Shown in pieces: positions 41,522-50,554 of a DNA stretch of 64,000 bases. Made by a program: the position numbers and the translations under genes. Under the pieces are notes generated by a model, which saw only the letters and a program-made list of their open reading frames with translations, was not told the origin of the DNA and did no database searches. The stretch lies in the NCBI GenBank assembly GCA_036794825.1, contig DAIRGA010000017.1:1-64000 (forward strand). The letters run 5' to 3'. This stretch comes from RZYY01 sp036794825 (GTDB lineage Bacteria > Bacteroidota > Bacteroidia > Bacteroidales > 4484-276). Each line of letters begins with the position of its first letter. The stretch's first letter is position 1.

Positions 41522-42802
41522 TCATAACGCCTGTTGCTTAATATAAGCAACCTGAATGGTTTTCCGGCTGCGCTGTTCAAGCAGGATGTTTTTCCCTTCA
41601 AGATGCTGCTCCAGCAAGGGTTCGGTGAAATTTCTGACCGTGAGCAGTTCCAGCCCGCGATTGTAAAGGACATCAAATTCATCCCTCAATTCCCTTAAAA
41701 GCAATTCCATTTTATCAGCCGGATCATTGGTGATGATAGTGAAACTGATGGCGGAGTTTTGCATCAGGTTGATTTTGATATTGTTTTGGTTGAAGACCCC
41801 AAACAGCCGGGAGAGTTTGTCTTCGGCAATGAAGGAGAAATCTCTGGAGAAAAAAGAAATCAGCGCCTGGTCGGATTTTTTAATCAGGAAAGGCACAGTT
41901 GAACTGCCGGTGGCCTGGTTGTTAATCAACGTTCCCGGGGCATCCGGATTGAAAAACGATTTGATTCTGAGCGGAATAGATTTGTTTTGCAGGGGTTTAA
42001 TCGTTTTGGGATGAAGAATTTTAGCTCCGAAAAATGCCAGCTCAATCACTTCATGATAGGAGATTTGGTCAATTTTGATGGTGTTGGCGAAATGCTCAGG
42101 ATCAGCATTAAGCAGTCCCTCTACATCTTTCCACACATATACTTCCTCTGCATTCAGGCAATAGGCAAGGATTGATGCCGTAAAATCCGAACCTTCCCGT
42201 CCTAATGTAGTTGGTCTTCCATCGGTGGTTGAACCAATAAAGCCCTGTGTAATGAGGAACTTTATTTTTCCAGGCCGTGAATCATCAGCAATTCTCTTCC
42301 TGACCAGCGTTTCTGTTTTTTCCCAATCCACCGAAGCATCCCTGAAACGGTCATTGGTGATGATCAGTTCCCGTGCAGGGATTACCAATGCTGGTATTCC
42401 AGACTTTTCGAGATAATGACTCACAATCGTTGTGGACAAAACCTCCCCAAGCGACACTACCCGGTCGTAAAACTCGTCAAAGCCAAAATTTGAAGGAACC
42501 GAAGCTTTTGAAATTTCTTCAAAAATTTCTTCTACGCTATTTAGGATTATACCGGGCTCAGAACCAAAAAGTTCGCTGATAATTTCTAAATGAAAATGCC
42601 GTACTTCGTCAATTTTCCTGCTTAAATCCGGCAGTTGATAAAAAGCGGCATTCACCACCTTTTCAAGAGCGTTGGTGGTTTTACCCATCGCTGAAAACAC
42701 CATTACCAGCTCTTCACCCGGGTAACTTGCAATGATGCCGGCTACATTACGCACTGCCGGAGCGCTGTTGACCGATGCACCGCCAAATTTGAATATCTTC
42801 AT
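41522..42802 (-). CDS. lysC: aspartate kinase
   Basis: A 426-residue monofunctional aspartate kinase, the first enzyme of the Lys/Thr/Met pathway. The N-terminal motif KFGGASV (residues 4-10) binds ATP. The substrate site is in the middle: FITQGFIGST, GREGSDFTASILAYCL and VYVWKDVEGLLNADPEHF. The C-terminal part carries the ACT-domain region (SKPD-type replaced here by FLIKKSDQALISF...NNIKINLMQNSAISFTI), which usually gives feedback control by lysine or threonine. Length fits the family. Its own -7 element lies 18 bases upstream, and the T9SS gene 51 bases after it has its own promoter. Confidence 0.93.
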   Translation of the reverse strand: MKIFKFGGASVNSAPAVRNVAGIIASYPGEELVMVFSAMGKTTNALEKVVNAAFYQLPDLSRKIDEVRHFHLEIISELFGSEPGIILNSVEEIFEEISKASVPSNFGFDEFYDRVVSLGEVLSTTIVSHYLEKSGIPALVIPARELIITNDRFRDASVDWEKTETLVRKRIADDSRPGKIKFLITQGFIGSTTDGRPTTLGREGSDFTASILAYCLNAEEVYVWKDVEGLLNADPEHFANTIKIDQISYHEVIELAFFGAKILHPKTIKPLQNKSIPLRIKSFFNPDAPGTLINNQATGSSTVPFLIKKSDQALISFFSRDFSFIAEDKLSRLFGVFNQNNIKINLMQNSAISFTIITNDPADKMELLLRELRDEFDVLYNRGLELLTVRNFTEPLLEQHLEGKNILLEQRSRKTIQVAYIKQQAL

Positions 42803-42819
42803 CTAACATTATTTTGTGG

Positions 42820-42827
42820 CAAAAGTA
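42820..42827 (-). promoter_or_regulatory. -7 promoter element for aspartate kinase
   Basis: Minus-strand TACTTTTG matches TAnnTTTG exactly, 17 bases before the start codon at 42802. Confidence 0.6.
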
Positions 42828-42929
42828 ACGCAACAATGTGGTTCCGATTGTTAATCAAAACTAAACCAGGCACAGCAGCCACATAATGATTCCTGTTGAT
42901 CCTGAATTTATTGATGAGGCGTTCTTTGA

Positions 42930-44312
42930 TTACTCCACCACCTTAAGAATACTGATGCTGTGCTTTTGGAGCCTGTGCTTAAGGGCATCGCGTGAAATGC
43001 CAAGCAGGTCGGCCGCTTTGATCTGGTTGCCGCCGGTTTGGCGAAGCGCCGATTCGATGACGGACTTTTCGATTTCATCGAGGTTGAAGGCTTCCGGCTC
43101 TGCCTTTTGATTTTTGTCGTTTTTGATCACAAAATCATCTACAGTGAGGCGCTTGCCATCGGATAGTATCAGCGCCCGTTCGACAAGGTTCCGCAACTCG
43201 CGCACATTTCCGGGGAAATAGTAGGATTTCAGATGTAGGATTACCCCTTTATCTATCACAGGGATATTGCGCTTTTTCTTGTTGCAAAGCTGGTTCACAA
43301 AATGATTGAGTAATGGTTCGATGTCTTCCTTGCGATCGCGCAATGGAGGGATATGCAGGGTAAATGTGTTGATACGGTGAAATAGGTCAAGACGGAATTT
43401 CTCTTCGCTGATCAGTTTTTCGATATCTTTGTTGGTGGCCGAAATGATCCGGATATCCACATTCACCTCTTTGCCCCCTCCGACGGGAGTAATTTTGCGT
43501 TCCTCCATGGCACGCAACAGTTTTGCCTGGAGTGAGAAAGGCATATCCGCAATTTCGTCCAAAAAAAGTGTGCCTCCGTTGGCCAGTTCGAAAAACCCTT
43601 TTTTATCCTCTTTGGCATCGGTAAAGGCTCCTTTTTTATGACCAAAAAACTCGCTTTCAATCAGCGTATCCGGTATTGCCGTGCTGTTAACCGGTACAAA
43701 AGGCTTCTTTTTGCGGTCGCTGGCATAATGGATGATACGGGCAAGGATCTCTTTTCCGGTGCCGTTTTCGCCGGTTATCAGCACGCTGGCATCAGGGTCG
43801 GCGGCAACACGCATGGCCATATCGGTGACCCGTCGAATTGCGCTGCTTTGACCGATAAATTCCCGCTCAATCACCGACTCCAGTTCCCTCGAGATCAGGG
43901 ATCGCTGATTTTCAACCGAATTCAGCTTTCGGGCAAGCTGAACGTATTTCCCGGTGCGCTCGATGGCAAACATGATTTCGGAGATGTTGAAGGGTTTGCG
44001 CACAAAATCAATGGCTCCCTGGCGCTGCGACTCAATCACAACATCAATGTCCTCCTGCCCGCTCACCATAATCACCTCTGTTGACGGATATTCCTGCTTG
44101 ATCTTTTTCAGAATCTGAATCCCGTTCATGTCGCCGGGAATCATAAAATCGAGAAGGGCGATTTCTATTGACTGGTAATTCATAATGTTGAATGCTGTTG
44201 CCGAGTCGTTGGCTTCCAGTACGTTAAATCCTTTGCGGGATAGGTGATGAGCAAGTTGCGAGGTGATGCGCTTTTCGTCGTCCACTACCAGGATGTTTAA
44301 TGGTTGCGTCAT
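42930..44312 (-). CDS. sigma-54-dependent response regulator (NtrC family)
   Basis: A 460-residue activator. Receiver domain (1-125) with Asp11/Asp12 and the phospho-acceptor Asp55 in ALLDFMIPGD. The AAA+ domain (about 145-380) has Walker A ITGENGTGKE, the sigma-54 loop GAFTDA (GAFTGA with Gly to Asp, a variant I know from other Bacteroidetes members), Walker B GGTLFLDEIADM and the arginine finger region FRLDLFHRIN. The C-terminal Fis-type helix-turn-helix reads ESALRQTGGNQIKAADLLGISRDALKHRL. It activates sigma-54 promoters when phosphorylated. No sensor kinase adjoins it, so the signal is unknown. Confidence 0.95.
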   Translation of the reverse strand: MTQPLNILVVDDEKRITSQLAHHLSRKGFNVLEANDSATAFNIMNYQSIEIALLDFMIPGDMNGIQILKKIKQEYPSTEVIMVSGQEDIDVVIESQRQGAIDFVRKPFNISEIMFAIERTGKYVQLARKLNSVENQRSLISRELESVIEREFIGQSSAIRRVTDMAMRVAADPDASVLITGENGTGKEILARIIHYASDRKKKPFVPVNSTAIPDTLIESEFFGHKKGAFTDAKEDKKGFFELANGGTLFLDEIADMPFSLQAKLLRAMEERKITPVGGGKEVNVDIRIISATNKDIEKLISEEKFRLDLFHRINTFTLHIPPLRDRKEDIEPLLNHFVNQLCNKKKRNIPVIDKGVILHLKSYYFPGNVRELRNLVERALILSDGKRLTVDDFVIKNDKNQKAEPEAFNLDEIEKSVIESALRQTGGNQIKAADLLGISRDALKHRLQKHSISILKVVE

Positions 44313-44328
44313 TTTTAATCATTTTTGG

Positions 44329-44336
44329 CAAAGTTA
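44329..44336 (-). promoter_or_regulatory. -7 promoter element for the sigma-54 regulator
   Basis: Minus-strand TAACTTTG matches TAnnTTTG exactly, 16 bases before the ATG at 44312. Confidence 0.55.
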
Positions 44337-44649
44337 ATAATTGTAGGCCTTAATAAAAGTCAGAAACATCAACCACTGATGAATTTGTCTGCTCCTGTTA
44401 TGGATTTAGCGGCTTCATTTAAGCTAACATGCAGATTATTAACATGTAAATCCAGGTTTCCAAAATTCCCGAAAATTGAATTTGCACCCCATAAAATAAT
44501 TATCCGGAGCTTTGGTTGCCTTGCAAAGGAACCCGTTCAAACGTTGTAAAGTGTTGAAATACAGTTTTTAATCAAAATAATCCAATACGGGATTACATAC
44601 ATTCCCAACAGCACAACTTTGTATTCAGTGGTCATACATCGGAAAAAAT

Positions 44650-44657
44650 TACATTTG
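44650..44657 (+). promoter_or_regulatory. -7 promoter element for the barrel gene at 44747
   Basis: TACATTTG matches TAnnTTTG exactly, about 90 bases upstream of the ATG at 44747, implying a long leader. Confidence 0.45.
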
Positions 44658-44746
44658 CGCCTTGAAAGATTAGTCCAATAAAGTGATAAATAATTAAATA
44701 TCAATAAATTAAATCATTTTTTCAACCTAAAAAAAGAAAAATAAGT

Positions 44747-45427
44747 ATGAAAAAAGTCCTGTTAATTGCAGTTTTATTCCTGGCAATTGGTCTTCATGCC
44801 CAGGAAAGTCAACCGGCAAAATCCGGCTATTGGTCGTTTGCCTCCGAGATGATCTTTTCGTTTGCACAGTTAGATAATGCAGGAAATGAAGAGGGCAATA
44901 TCATGCGTTGGTCTCCGGTTTTTAACCTTCAATCCATGTACAACTACGATTTGAATAAATCGTTTGGGCTTTTCACCGGGGTTGCAGTGCGCAACGTGGG
45001 TTTTATCTACGAAGATCCTTACGATCCCAATAACACAAAGTTTAAATTCCGTACCTACAACCTGGGCGTTCCGGTTGGTTTCAAAATTGGGAAAATGGGT
45101 GATTTGCTTTTTTTTGGAGGTTACGAGATCGAACTCCCGATAACCTATAAAGAGAAACAGTTTGTGAATGAAAGTAAAGAAAGAAAAGACCTGATCTGGT
45201 TTTCGGACAAAGTGGAATTTTTTCAGCATTCGGTATTGGCAGGTGTTCAACTGCCCTATGGCGCCACCGTTAAATTCAAATACTATTTCAGCAACTTCCA
45301 CAACCGCGACTATGTGGCAAAGGTTGATGGAATTGATACCAGGCCTTACGATTTTAAATCCAACATCTTCTACTTCTCCCTGTGTTACAACCTTTTCCAA
45401 AATTGGGAGGAGGCATACAGCTATTAG
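44747..45427 (+). CDS. outer membrane beta-barrel-like protein
   Basis: A 226-residue secreted protein with a 19-residue signal peptide (ending LHAQ). The mature part has the alternating strand pattern of small Bacteroidetes barrels: YWSFASEMIFSFAQ, FGLFTGVAVRNVGFIY, RTYNLGVPVGFKIG, LFFGGYEIELPI, HSVLAGVQLPYGATVKFKYYFSNF and a final FYFSLCYNLF. There are no catalytic motifs. Monocistronic, with a terminator after it. It lies next to a sigma-54 regulator, divergently transcribed, which could control it, although no sigma-54 box was seen. Confidence 0.7.
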   Translation: MKKVLLIAVLFLAIGLHAQESQPAKSGYWSFASEMIFSFAQLDNAGNEEGNIMRWSPVFNLQSMYNYDLNKSFGLFTGVAVRNVGFIYEDPYDPNNTKFKFRTYNLGVPVGFKIGKMGDLLFFGGYEIELPITYKEKQFVNESKERKDLIWFSDKVEFFQHSVLAGVQLPYGATVKFKYYFSNFHNRDYVAKVDGIDTRPYDFKSNIFYFSLCYNLFQNWEEAYSY

Positions 45428-46370
45428 AATCTGAAAGCCTTTAGGCCACCGGGGCTGCACTTCGGTTGGTATGAAATTAAGGGTAACCTATCTACAAATG
45501 AGTTACCCTTTTTTATTTTCCCATACTTTAAGGCTGTTTAGCCCCCATTGCACAGGATAATCACATTGCAATGCTTTATCGAAAAAAAGACGCAAGCCTT
45601 TGAGGTTGGATTAATTTTCTCTGGAATGAAAAATCCTGATATCCATGAACATAGCCCAACCATTGCAAATTTTCCTGCTAAATCTGGTTTTATTATCTAT
45701 TTTTGCTGGTAATAACAATTACTGATACGACAGGATGAAGAACAAATACTTTTAAATTCCGATCCAAAACAGCCCGCGCTGGGCTGATGAGCCGACAGAT
45801 TAAATGTGAAACCACAAAGCTGTTAGCCCGATCTTCTGAAAGCCGCACCAGTAAACAAACGTAGTTAGTTCGCCCCATGTGACTGACGGGGCGGTGCTGT
45901 GCCCGAAGGAAGTTTTTTTGCCGCAATTCCAAGTCAAAATCCGAAAATATTCATCCATCCAGTGGTAAACCACAACCATTCCAAAGACGAAATTTCCACG
46001 TACACAAAACCATTCTTCAAGCAATCAAGGCTATACCAAAGCGCTGCCAAAACGATTAAATAACGAACGAACTTCGAACCAACTCCGAACCTGTACCGGA
46101 GTCATCATAGATATGGTATAGGGATAGTGCGGGGAAGGTTGGGAAAATGGGTGGAAAAATTCAGGCAGAAGGAGCAAACCTAGATAAAACAAACCATAAA
46201 CCCTCACAATGAGAGAGAGATCATTTTCTAACTGGAATTAGGAAATCGTTGATTTTAAACCCCCTCAATTTCCCTTTTTAAAAAAAGAAAATTCAGAAAA
46301 TTGGGATGGGCGTCAACACTTAACCCTAATTGAACATATACCAATTTTACTAAATAGCGAAAAATTCTAA
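45428..46370. other. 943-base gap before the polysaccharide cluster, no convincing gene
   Basis: After the terminator at 45479 no frame looks coding. Two overlapping leftward frames (45693-45932 and 45800-46024) lack family resemblance and start signals. An exact -7 element TATTTTTG lies at 45698-45705, 665 bases before the first cluster gene. The middle part (45760-45930) is GC-richer than its surroundings and may be a decayed or dispersed repeat. Confidence 0.35.
45479..45520 (+). terminator. intrinsic terminator
   Basis: A perfect 9-bp stem AAGGGTAAC (45479-45487) with GTTACCCTT (45502-45510), then TTTTATTTT. It closes the barrel gene ending at 45427. Confidence 0.8.
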
Positions 46371-47228
46371 ATGAATAACGATTCCGAGTGGACATTAGTC
46401 ATCAAACCTAAAAGCAGCCCTTTCAGCCTCAATATCAGAGAGATATGGCGCTACCGCGATCTGCTTGAAATGTACATCAGGCGCGACATTGTTACTTTTT
46501 ACAAACAAACCATCCTGGGGCCGCTGTGGTTTTTCATACAGCCTGTTTTTACAACCGTAATTTACATGTTTGTGTTTGGCGGATTAGCTGGGATTTCCAC
46601 CGATGGCATACCCCAGCCGCTTTTTTACCTTTCAGGAATTTGCCTGTGGAACTATTTCAGCGAATCGTTGATAAAAACTTCTGATACTTTTCTGGTCAAC
46701 CAGGGAATTTTTGGAAAAGTATACTTTCCACGCCTGATTGCGCCTTTGTCGGTAGTCATAACAGGACTGTTAAAGCTGTTCATACAGCTTGGCTTGTTCT
46801 TTGCCGCCTATATCTGGTTTGTGTCAAAAGGGATGCCCAATACCATTAACGCCAACGCATGGTTTTTCCCTTTATTGATCCTGATGCTCGGGTTGCTCGG
46901 ACTTGGATATGGCATAATCATTTCATCACTTACCACCAAATACCGCGACCTTAAATTCCTGATTGCTTTTGGCGTCCACCTCTGGATGTATGCCACCCCG
47001 GTGATTTATCCCCTCTCGGTTATGGAGGGCCGTTTTGAGAAATACATGTGGATCATGCAGGCCAATCCGGTGACTGCCATACTCGAAACTTTTAAGGCAG
47101 GCTTTCTCGGACAAGGTACCTTCACCCTTCAAACACTTACCTACAGCGCAATACATACCATCGTGGTTTTGATTTTGGGGATATTCATTTTCAACAGGGT
47201 AGAACGATCGTTTATGGATGTGGTGTAA
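46371..47228 (+). CDS. wzm: polysaccharide ABC exporter permease (Wzm-like)
   Basis: A 285-residue ABC-2 type permease with six membrane helices. The N-terminal cytosolic helix carries IWRYRDLLEMYIRRDIVTFYKQTILGPLWFFIQPVFTT (split over helix and first TM), the pattern of O-antigen exporters, and helix 2 contains LFYLSGICLWNYFSESL. It forms the membrane channel that passes lipid-linked polysaccharide across the inner membrane, with Wzt as the motor. First gene of the cluster, 18 bases before wzt. No consensus promoter was seen directly upstream. Confidence 0.92.
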   Translation: MNNDSEWTLVIKPKSSPFSLNIREIWRYRDLLEMYIRRDIVTFYKQTILGPLWFFIQPVFTTVIYMFVFGGLAGISTDGIPQPLFYLSGICLWNYFSESLIKTSDTFLVNQGIFGKVYFPRLIAPLSVVITGLLKLFIQLGLFFAAYIWFVSKGMPNTINANAWFFPLLILMLGLLGLGYGIIISSLTTKYRDLKFLIAFGVHLWMYATPVIYPLSVMEGRFEKYMWIMQANPVTAILETFKAGFLGQGTFTLQTLTYSAIHTIVVLILGIFIFNRVERSFMDVV

Positions 47229-47245
47229 ACCCAATAAGTAAAAAA

Positions 47246-48484
47246 ATGAGTGACATCGCCATCAAATTTGAAGATATTTCAAAGCAATATCGACTAGGAA
47301 AAATAGGTACCGGAACCATCAGCCACGATCTGAACCGATGGTGGGCAAAATTCAGGGGCAAAGAAGACCCTTATATGAAAATTGGCCAGGAGAATAGGCG
47401 TGACGCAAAAGCCGAAGGCGATTATGTATGGGCATTACGCGACATCAATCTCGAAGTGAAACAAGGAGAGGTATTGGGCATTATCGGAAAAAACGGCGCC
47501 GGAAAATCTACTCTGCTCAAATTGTTAAGCCGTGTTACCGCCCCCACTACCGGGCAGATACTAGTAAATGGCCGCATAGCCTCCCTGCTTGAAGTAGGTA
47601 CCGGTTTCCACCCCGAAATGACCGGACGTGAAAACATCTTCATGAACGGCGCCATCATGGGCATGACCAAAGCTGAAATACGCCGCAAGTTTGACGAAAT
47701 TGTGGACTTTGCCGGTGTTGAAAAATACATTGACACTCCCGTAAAGCGCTACTCCAGCGGCATGACTGTGCGCCTGGGCTTTGCAGTGGCCGCTCACCTC
47801 GAGCCCGAAATCCTGGTGGTGGACGAAGTACTGGCCGTGGGCGATGCCGAGTTCCAGAAAAAGGCCATTGGCAAAATGCAGGATGTGAGCAAGGGCGGGG
47901 GAAGGACAGTGTTGTTTGTAAGCCATAATATGGCTTCAATAAAGCAGCTATGTTCATATGGAATTCTGCTAACTGATGGTTTCATTGCCTCTAATGATAA
48001 TGTAGATAAAGTGATAGATAGGTATTTAATTATGTTATCCAAGTCATCTCACTATATAGATGAGAGTAAATCTGCCAAGGAAAAAGATGCCAGATTTAAA
48101 GAAATCAGGATAGTAGATGAAAATCATAATGATAAATCAACTTTCACCATTAACGAATCCATTTATGTGCTGTTTAAATTGGAAATTCTTAGAAACCAGA
48201 GCAATTATGAACTATTTTGTATGATACTTGATAAAAGACAGAATCGCATATTTGCAGCAGAATGTGATCGTATAAGTGAAGTCATGGTTCTGAAAATTAA
48301 ATCAAATCTGCTTGTCAGGGGGCATTATTCTATCTATGCAATGATAAATATTCCCAGAAAGAAGAGTGAACATACAGTGGATGGTGTTTGTCAGTTTGAA
48401 ATCATCGACAATGAATCGTCGCTAACTAAGCATGGAAGTTATGATTATGGATGCATATTTGGAAATTATGAATGGATTCAGTAA
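47246..48484 (+). CDS. wzt: polysaccharide ABC exporter ATPase with C-terminal substrate domain (Wzt-like)
   Basis: A 412-residue ATPase. The ABC half (residues 1-240) has Walker A GIIGKNGAGKSTLL (about 78-91), signature YSSGMTVRLGFA and Walker B EILVVDEVLAVGD. The C-terminal half (about 255-412) is the beta-sandwich Wzt domain that binds the chain terminus of the matching polysaccharide (VLFKLEILRNQ ... YSIYAMINIPRKK). Base composition falls sharply near nt 47,935, from about 55% to 27% G+C in 60-base samples, exactly between the two halves. The ATPase half is like its Wzm partner and the specificity half like the glycosyltransferases downstream. Confidence 0.93.
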   Translation: MSDIAIKFEDISKQYRLGKIGTGTISHDLNRWWAKFRGKEDPYMKIGQENRRDAKAEGDYVWALRDINLEVKQGEVLGIIGKNGAGKSTLLKLLSRVTAPTTGQILVNGRIASLLEVGTGFHPEMTGRENIFMNGAIMGMTKAEIRRKFDEIVDFAGVEKYIDTPVKRYSSGMTVRLGFAVAAHLEPEILVVDEVLAVGDAEFQKKAIGKMQDVSKGGGRTVLFVSHNMASIKQLCSYGILLTDGFIASNDNVDKVIDRYLIMLSKSSHYIDESKSAKEKDARFKEIRIVDENHNDKSTFTINESIYVLFKLEILRNQSNYELFCMILDKRQNRIFAAECDRISEVMVLKIKSNLLVRGHYSIYAMINIPRKKSEHTVDGVCQFEIIDNESSLTKHGSYDYGCIFGNYEWIQ

Positions 48485-48522
48485 AAAGGTTTATTCTATT
48501 GAATAATTAAGTTTAGACAACT

Positions 48523-49512
48523 ATGAGAAGAATATTTCACATCATGCACTTAATAAGTATTCGTAATATATTAAGAAATTTTCTGTTGTTAATTCATAAG
48601 GATATTAGAAATGAAATAATTATCATTAATATAAAGCTTAATGAATTAATGAAAGAAATAGAATCCTTGAGAAAAAGCGCACTATATAATCGAATAATGG
48701 ATTACTTTTATTCTAATCCATTCGAAGAGTATCATACTGAAATAGCCTTCTTAAAAACGAAAAGAAGCATTCAGGTTTTCCCTTACCTTCAAATAAAAAA
48801 GCTGGAGCGCGTTATTGCAGAATATGATGCCCAAAAAAAAATGCCCTATGTTTACCATGAAGATTCTAAGAAACTTTATTTTCCTAAAGGATGGACTGTT
48901 GAAATGGCCAAAGCAACTTATTGCAAATACATCGAAGTTGAAAATTTACTTGGTGGAAACTTTTGCGAAAAATCCCCACACCAATATCAAAGCGAAAATA
49001 TTAAAGTTATTGAAGGAGACATTGTTTTTGATATTGGTTCAGCCGAGGCTCTTTTCGCTCTGGATTGTGTCGAACTTGCTAAAAAGATTTTTGTGATAGA
49101 AGAAAATTCAAAATGGTTGGAACCACTTGAAGCAACATTTGAGCCATACAAGGATAAGGTGATTATTATCAATAAACGGCTTTCAGATATTAATGATTCT
49201 GAAAATGTTACGATTGAACATTGTCTTGCGAATATTGAATTCAACTCTGTTTTTATTAAAATGGATATTGAGGGCGGAGAAAAAGAGGTAGTTGCAAAGA
49301 ATGAAGCAATTCTAATTCTGAATAAGAATATTCGACTTGCTTGCTGCACTTACCATCATCACGATGATGCCGAGAAATTAGAATCTGCTTTTTCAGCATT
49401 GGGGTATAATACTGAATTCTCTGATGGTTTTATGCTATTTCATTACGATAATAATATTCAACCTCCATTTTTTAGAAAAGGCCTCATACGAGCTAAAAGA
49501 ATAACTTCTTAG
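48523..49512 (+). CDS. FkbM-like SAM-dependent methyltransferase
   Basis: A 329-residue protein. The C-terminal 180 residues match FkbM-type methyltransferases: GDIVFDIGSAEALFALDCV (SAM-binding motif I), KIFVIEENSKWLEPLEATF (motif with the acidic residue for the ribose), and a late FIKMDIEGGEKEVV, the family hallmark. The N-terminal 110 residues are helical and may contact the membrane or another enzyme. The gene is strongly AT-rich. It probably O-methylates a sugar of the polysaccharide, perhaps as a chain-end modification of the kind that Wzt domains recognise; that link is inferred. Confidence 0.8.
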   Translation: MRRIFHIMHLISIRNILRNFLLLIHKDIRNEIIIINIKLNELMKEIESLRKSALYNRIMDYFYSNPFEEYHTEIAFLKTKRSIQVFPYLQIKKLERVIAEYDAQKKMPYVYHEDSKKLYFPKGWTVEMAKATYCKYIEVENLLGGNFCEKSPHQYQSENIKVIEGDIVFDIGSAEALFALDCVELAKKIFVIEENSKWLEPLEATFEPYKDKVIIINKRLSDINDSENVTIEHCLANIEFNSVFIKMDIEGGEKEVVAKNEAILILNKNIRLACCTYHHHDDAEKLESAFSALGYNTEFSDGFMLFHYDNNIQPPFFRKGLIRAKRITS

Positions 49513-49534
49513 TTACTTTGAGACTGTTGAAACA

Positions 49535-50554
49535 ATGAATGGAAGAATTAACAAGCTTAAGCTATTTAAAACCCGAATAAATAATTACATAGGCAATACT
49601 ATGATGGTTGGTTGGATTCTCTGTGGCAATGAACAAGTTGGAAGTAGCAGGATACATGGCATTAATTTGCATAAAGGATTATTAAAGGCTGGTATTCAAT
49701 CCTGCTTGCTCCAAACTCCAAATGGCTATGTCGAGAAACTTGAGTTAAACAAGCTTGAAAGATTTTTCGTAACCTCAGCCAAATTTGATATAGTCATCTT
49801 TCAGAGGGTTTATGATGAAAAAGCGATTAGGCTCTGTCGTAAACTTAAAAAGAATGGTACACTTTGTGGCTTTTTCATGGCAGATTTGTTTCATGCTGAT
49901 ATACTTGAAGAAGTTGATTTTATTTTAACTCCATCTAAATATCTAAAAGAATATATTAATAAGGCTGGATTTCAAGCCGACAAAATATTTGTCTTAAAAG
50001 ATGCTGTTGAAACGCCTCCTTCACTTGTAAAGAATTATGAATCGTATGATAAGAAGGAAACTATTAAACTTGTCTGGGTAGGAGCGCAGGGGCATTGGGA
50101 AACTTTATCATCAATCCGCAGGCTTCTTAAAGAGCATGACCAATTAAGTTGTTATGAATTAATAACCATTTCGAATCATCCGGAGGCAAGCATTAATTGG
50201 CAACTAGAAACAGTATGGGATAATATCCTAGCCTGCGATGTTGGGATTGTTCCTGTCAATCTGTTGCAACCTGAATTTCTGGTTAAGTCAAATAACAGGA
50301 TCACTATGTTTATGGCACTGGGTATACCAGTTATCTGTTCGCCATTACCTTCTTATTGTGATGTGATAGAGCATGGGGAAAATGGTTATATCGCTAGTAG
50401 AGATGATGAATGGCTTAAATATTTATTAGAATTATCGGATTCTCAAATACGTCGAAGAATTGGACTTAATGCTCACTCATTCGCTCACAAGCACTATAAC
50501 ATTAGAAACACTGTTTCGAACTTATTGTCAATATTTAATACCCTTAAAGAGTAA
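49535..50554 (+). CDS. glycosyltransferase (GT-B fold)
   Basis: A 339-residue protein of GT-B type. The N-terminal half has GNEQVGSSRIHGINLHKGLLKAG, the usual acceptor-side loop of GT4 enzymes (shown here over two helices), and FDIVIFQRVYDEKAIRLCRKL. The C-terminal half has IKLVWVGAQGHWETL and a donor-binding region around NNRITMFMALGIPVICSPLPSYCDVIEHGENGYI. A first ATG is at 49535 and a later pair near residue 23 is possible. It shares one base with the next gene (TAATG), so the two are translationally coupled. The sugar is unknown. Confidence 0.8.
   Translation: MNGRINKLKLFKTRINNYIGNTMMVGWILCGNEQVGSSRIHGINLHKGLLKAGIQSCLLQTPNGYVEKLELNKLERFFVTSAKFDIVIFQRVYDEKAIRLCRKLKKNGTLCGFFMADLFHADILEEVDFILTPSKYLKEYINKAGFQADKIFVLKDAVETPPSLVKNYESYDKKETIKLVWVGAQGHWETLSSIRRLLKEHDQLSCYELITISNHPEASINWQLETVWDNILACDVGIVPVNLLQPEFLVKSNNRITMFMALGIPVICSPLPSYCDVIEHGENGYIASRDDEWLKYLLELSDSQIRRRIGLNAHSFAHKHYNIRNTVSNLLSIFNTLKE

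Larger units (their letters stand above)
44313..44746. other. divergent intergenic region with two promoters
   Basis: These 434 bases separate the leftward sigma-54 regulator from the rightward barrel gene. They hold a -7 element for each. I saw no ORF, hairpin or clear sigma-54 (GG-N10-GC) box. Confidence 0.4.

Noticed and set aside
42930..44312. GAFTDA instead of GAFTGA in the sigma-54 regulator, considered as a loss of function
   Set aside because: The Gly-to-Asp form occurs in other Bacteroidetes activators and all other catalytic motifs are intact.
45693..46024. Two overlapping leftward frames before the polysaccharide cluster
   Set aside because: No family, no start signal, and mutual overlap; likely chance frames in a repeat-like stretch.
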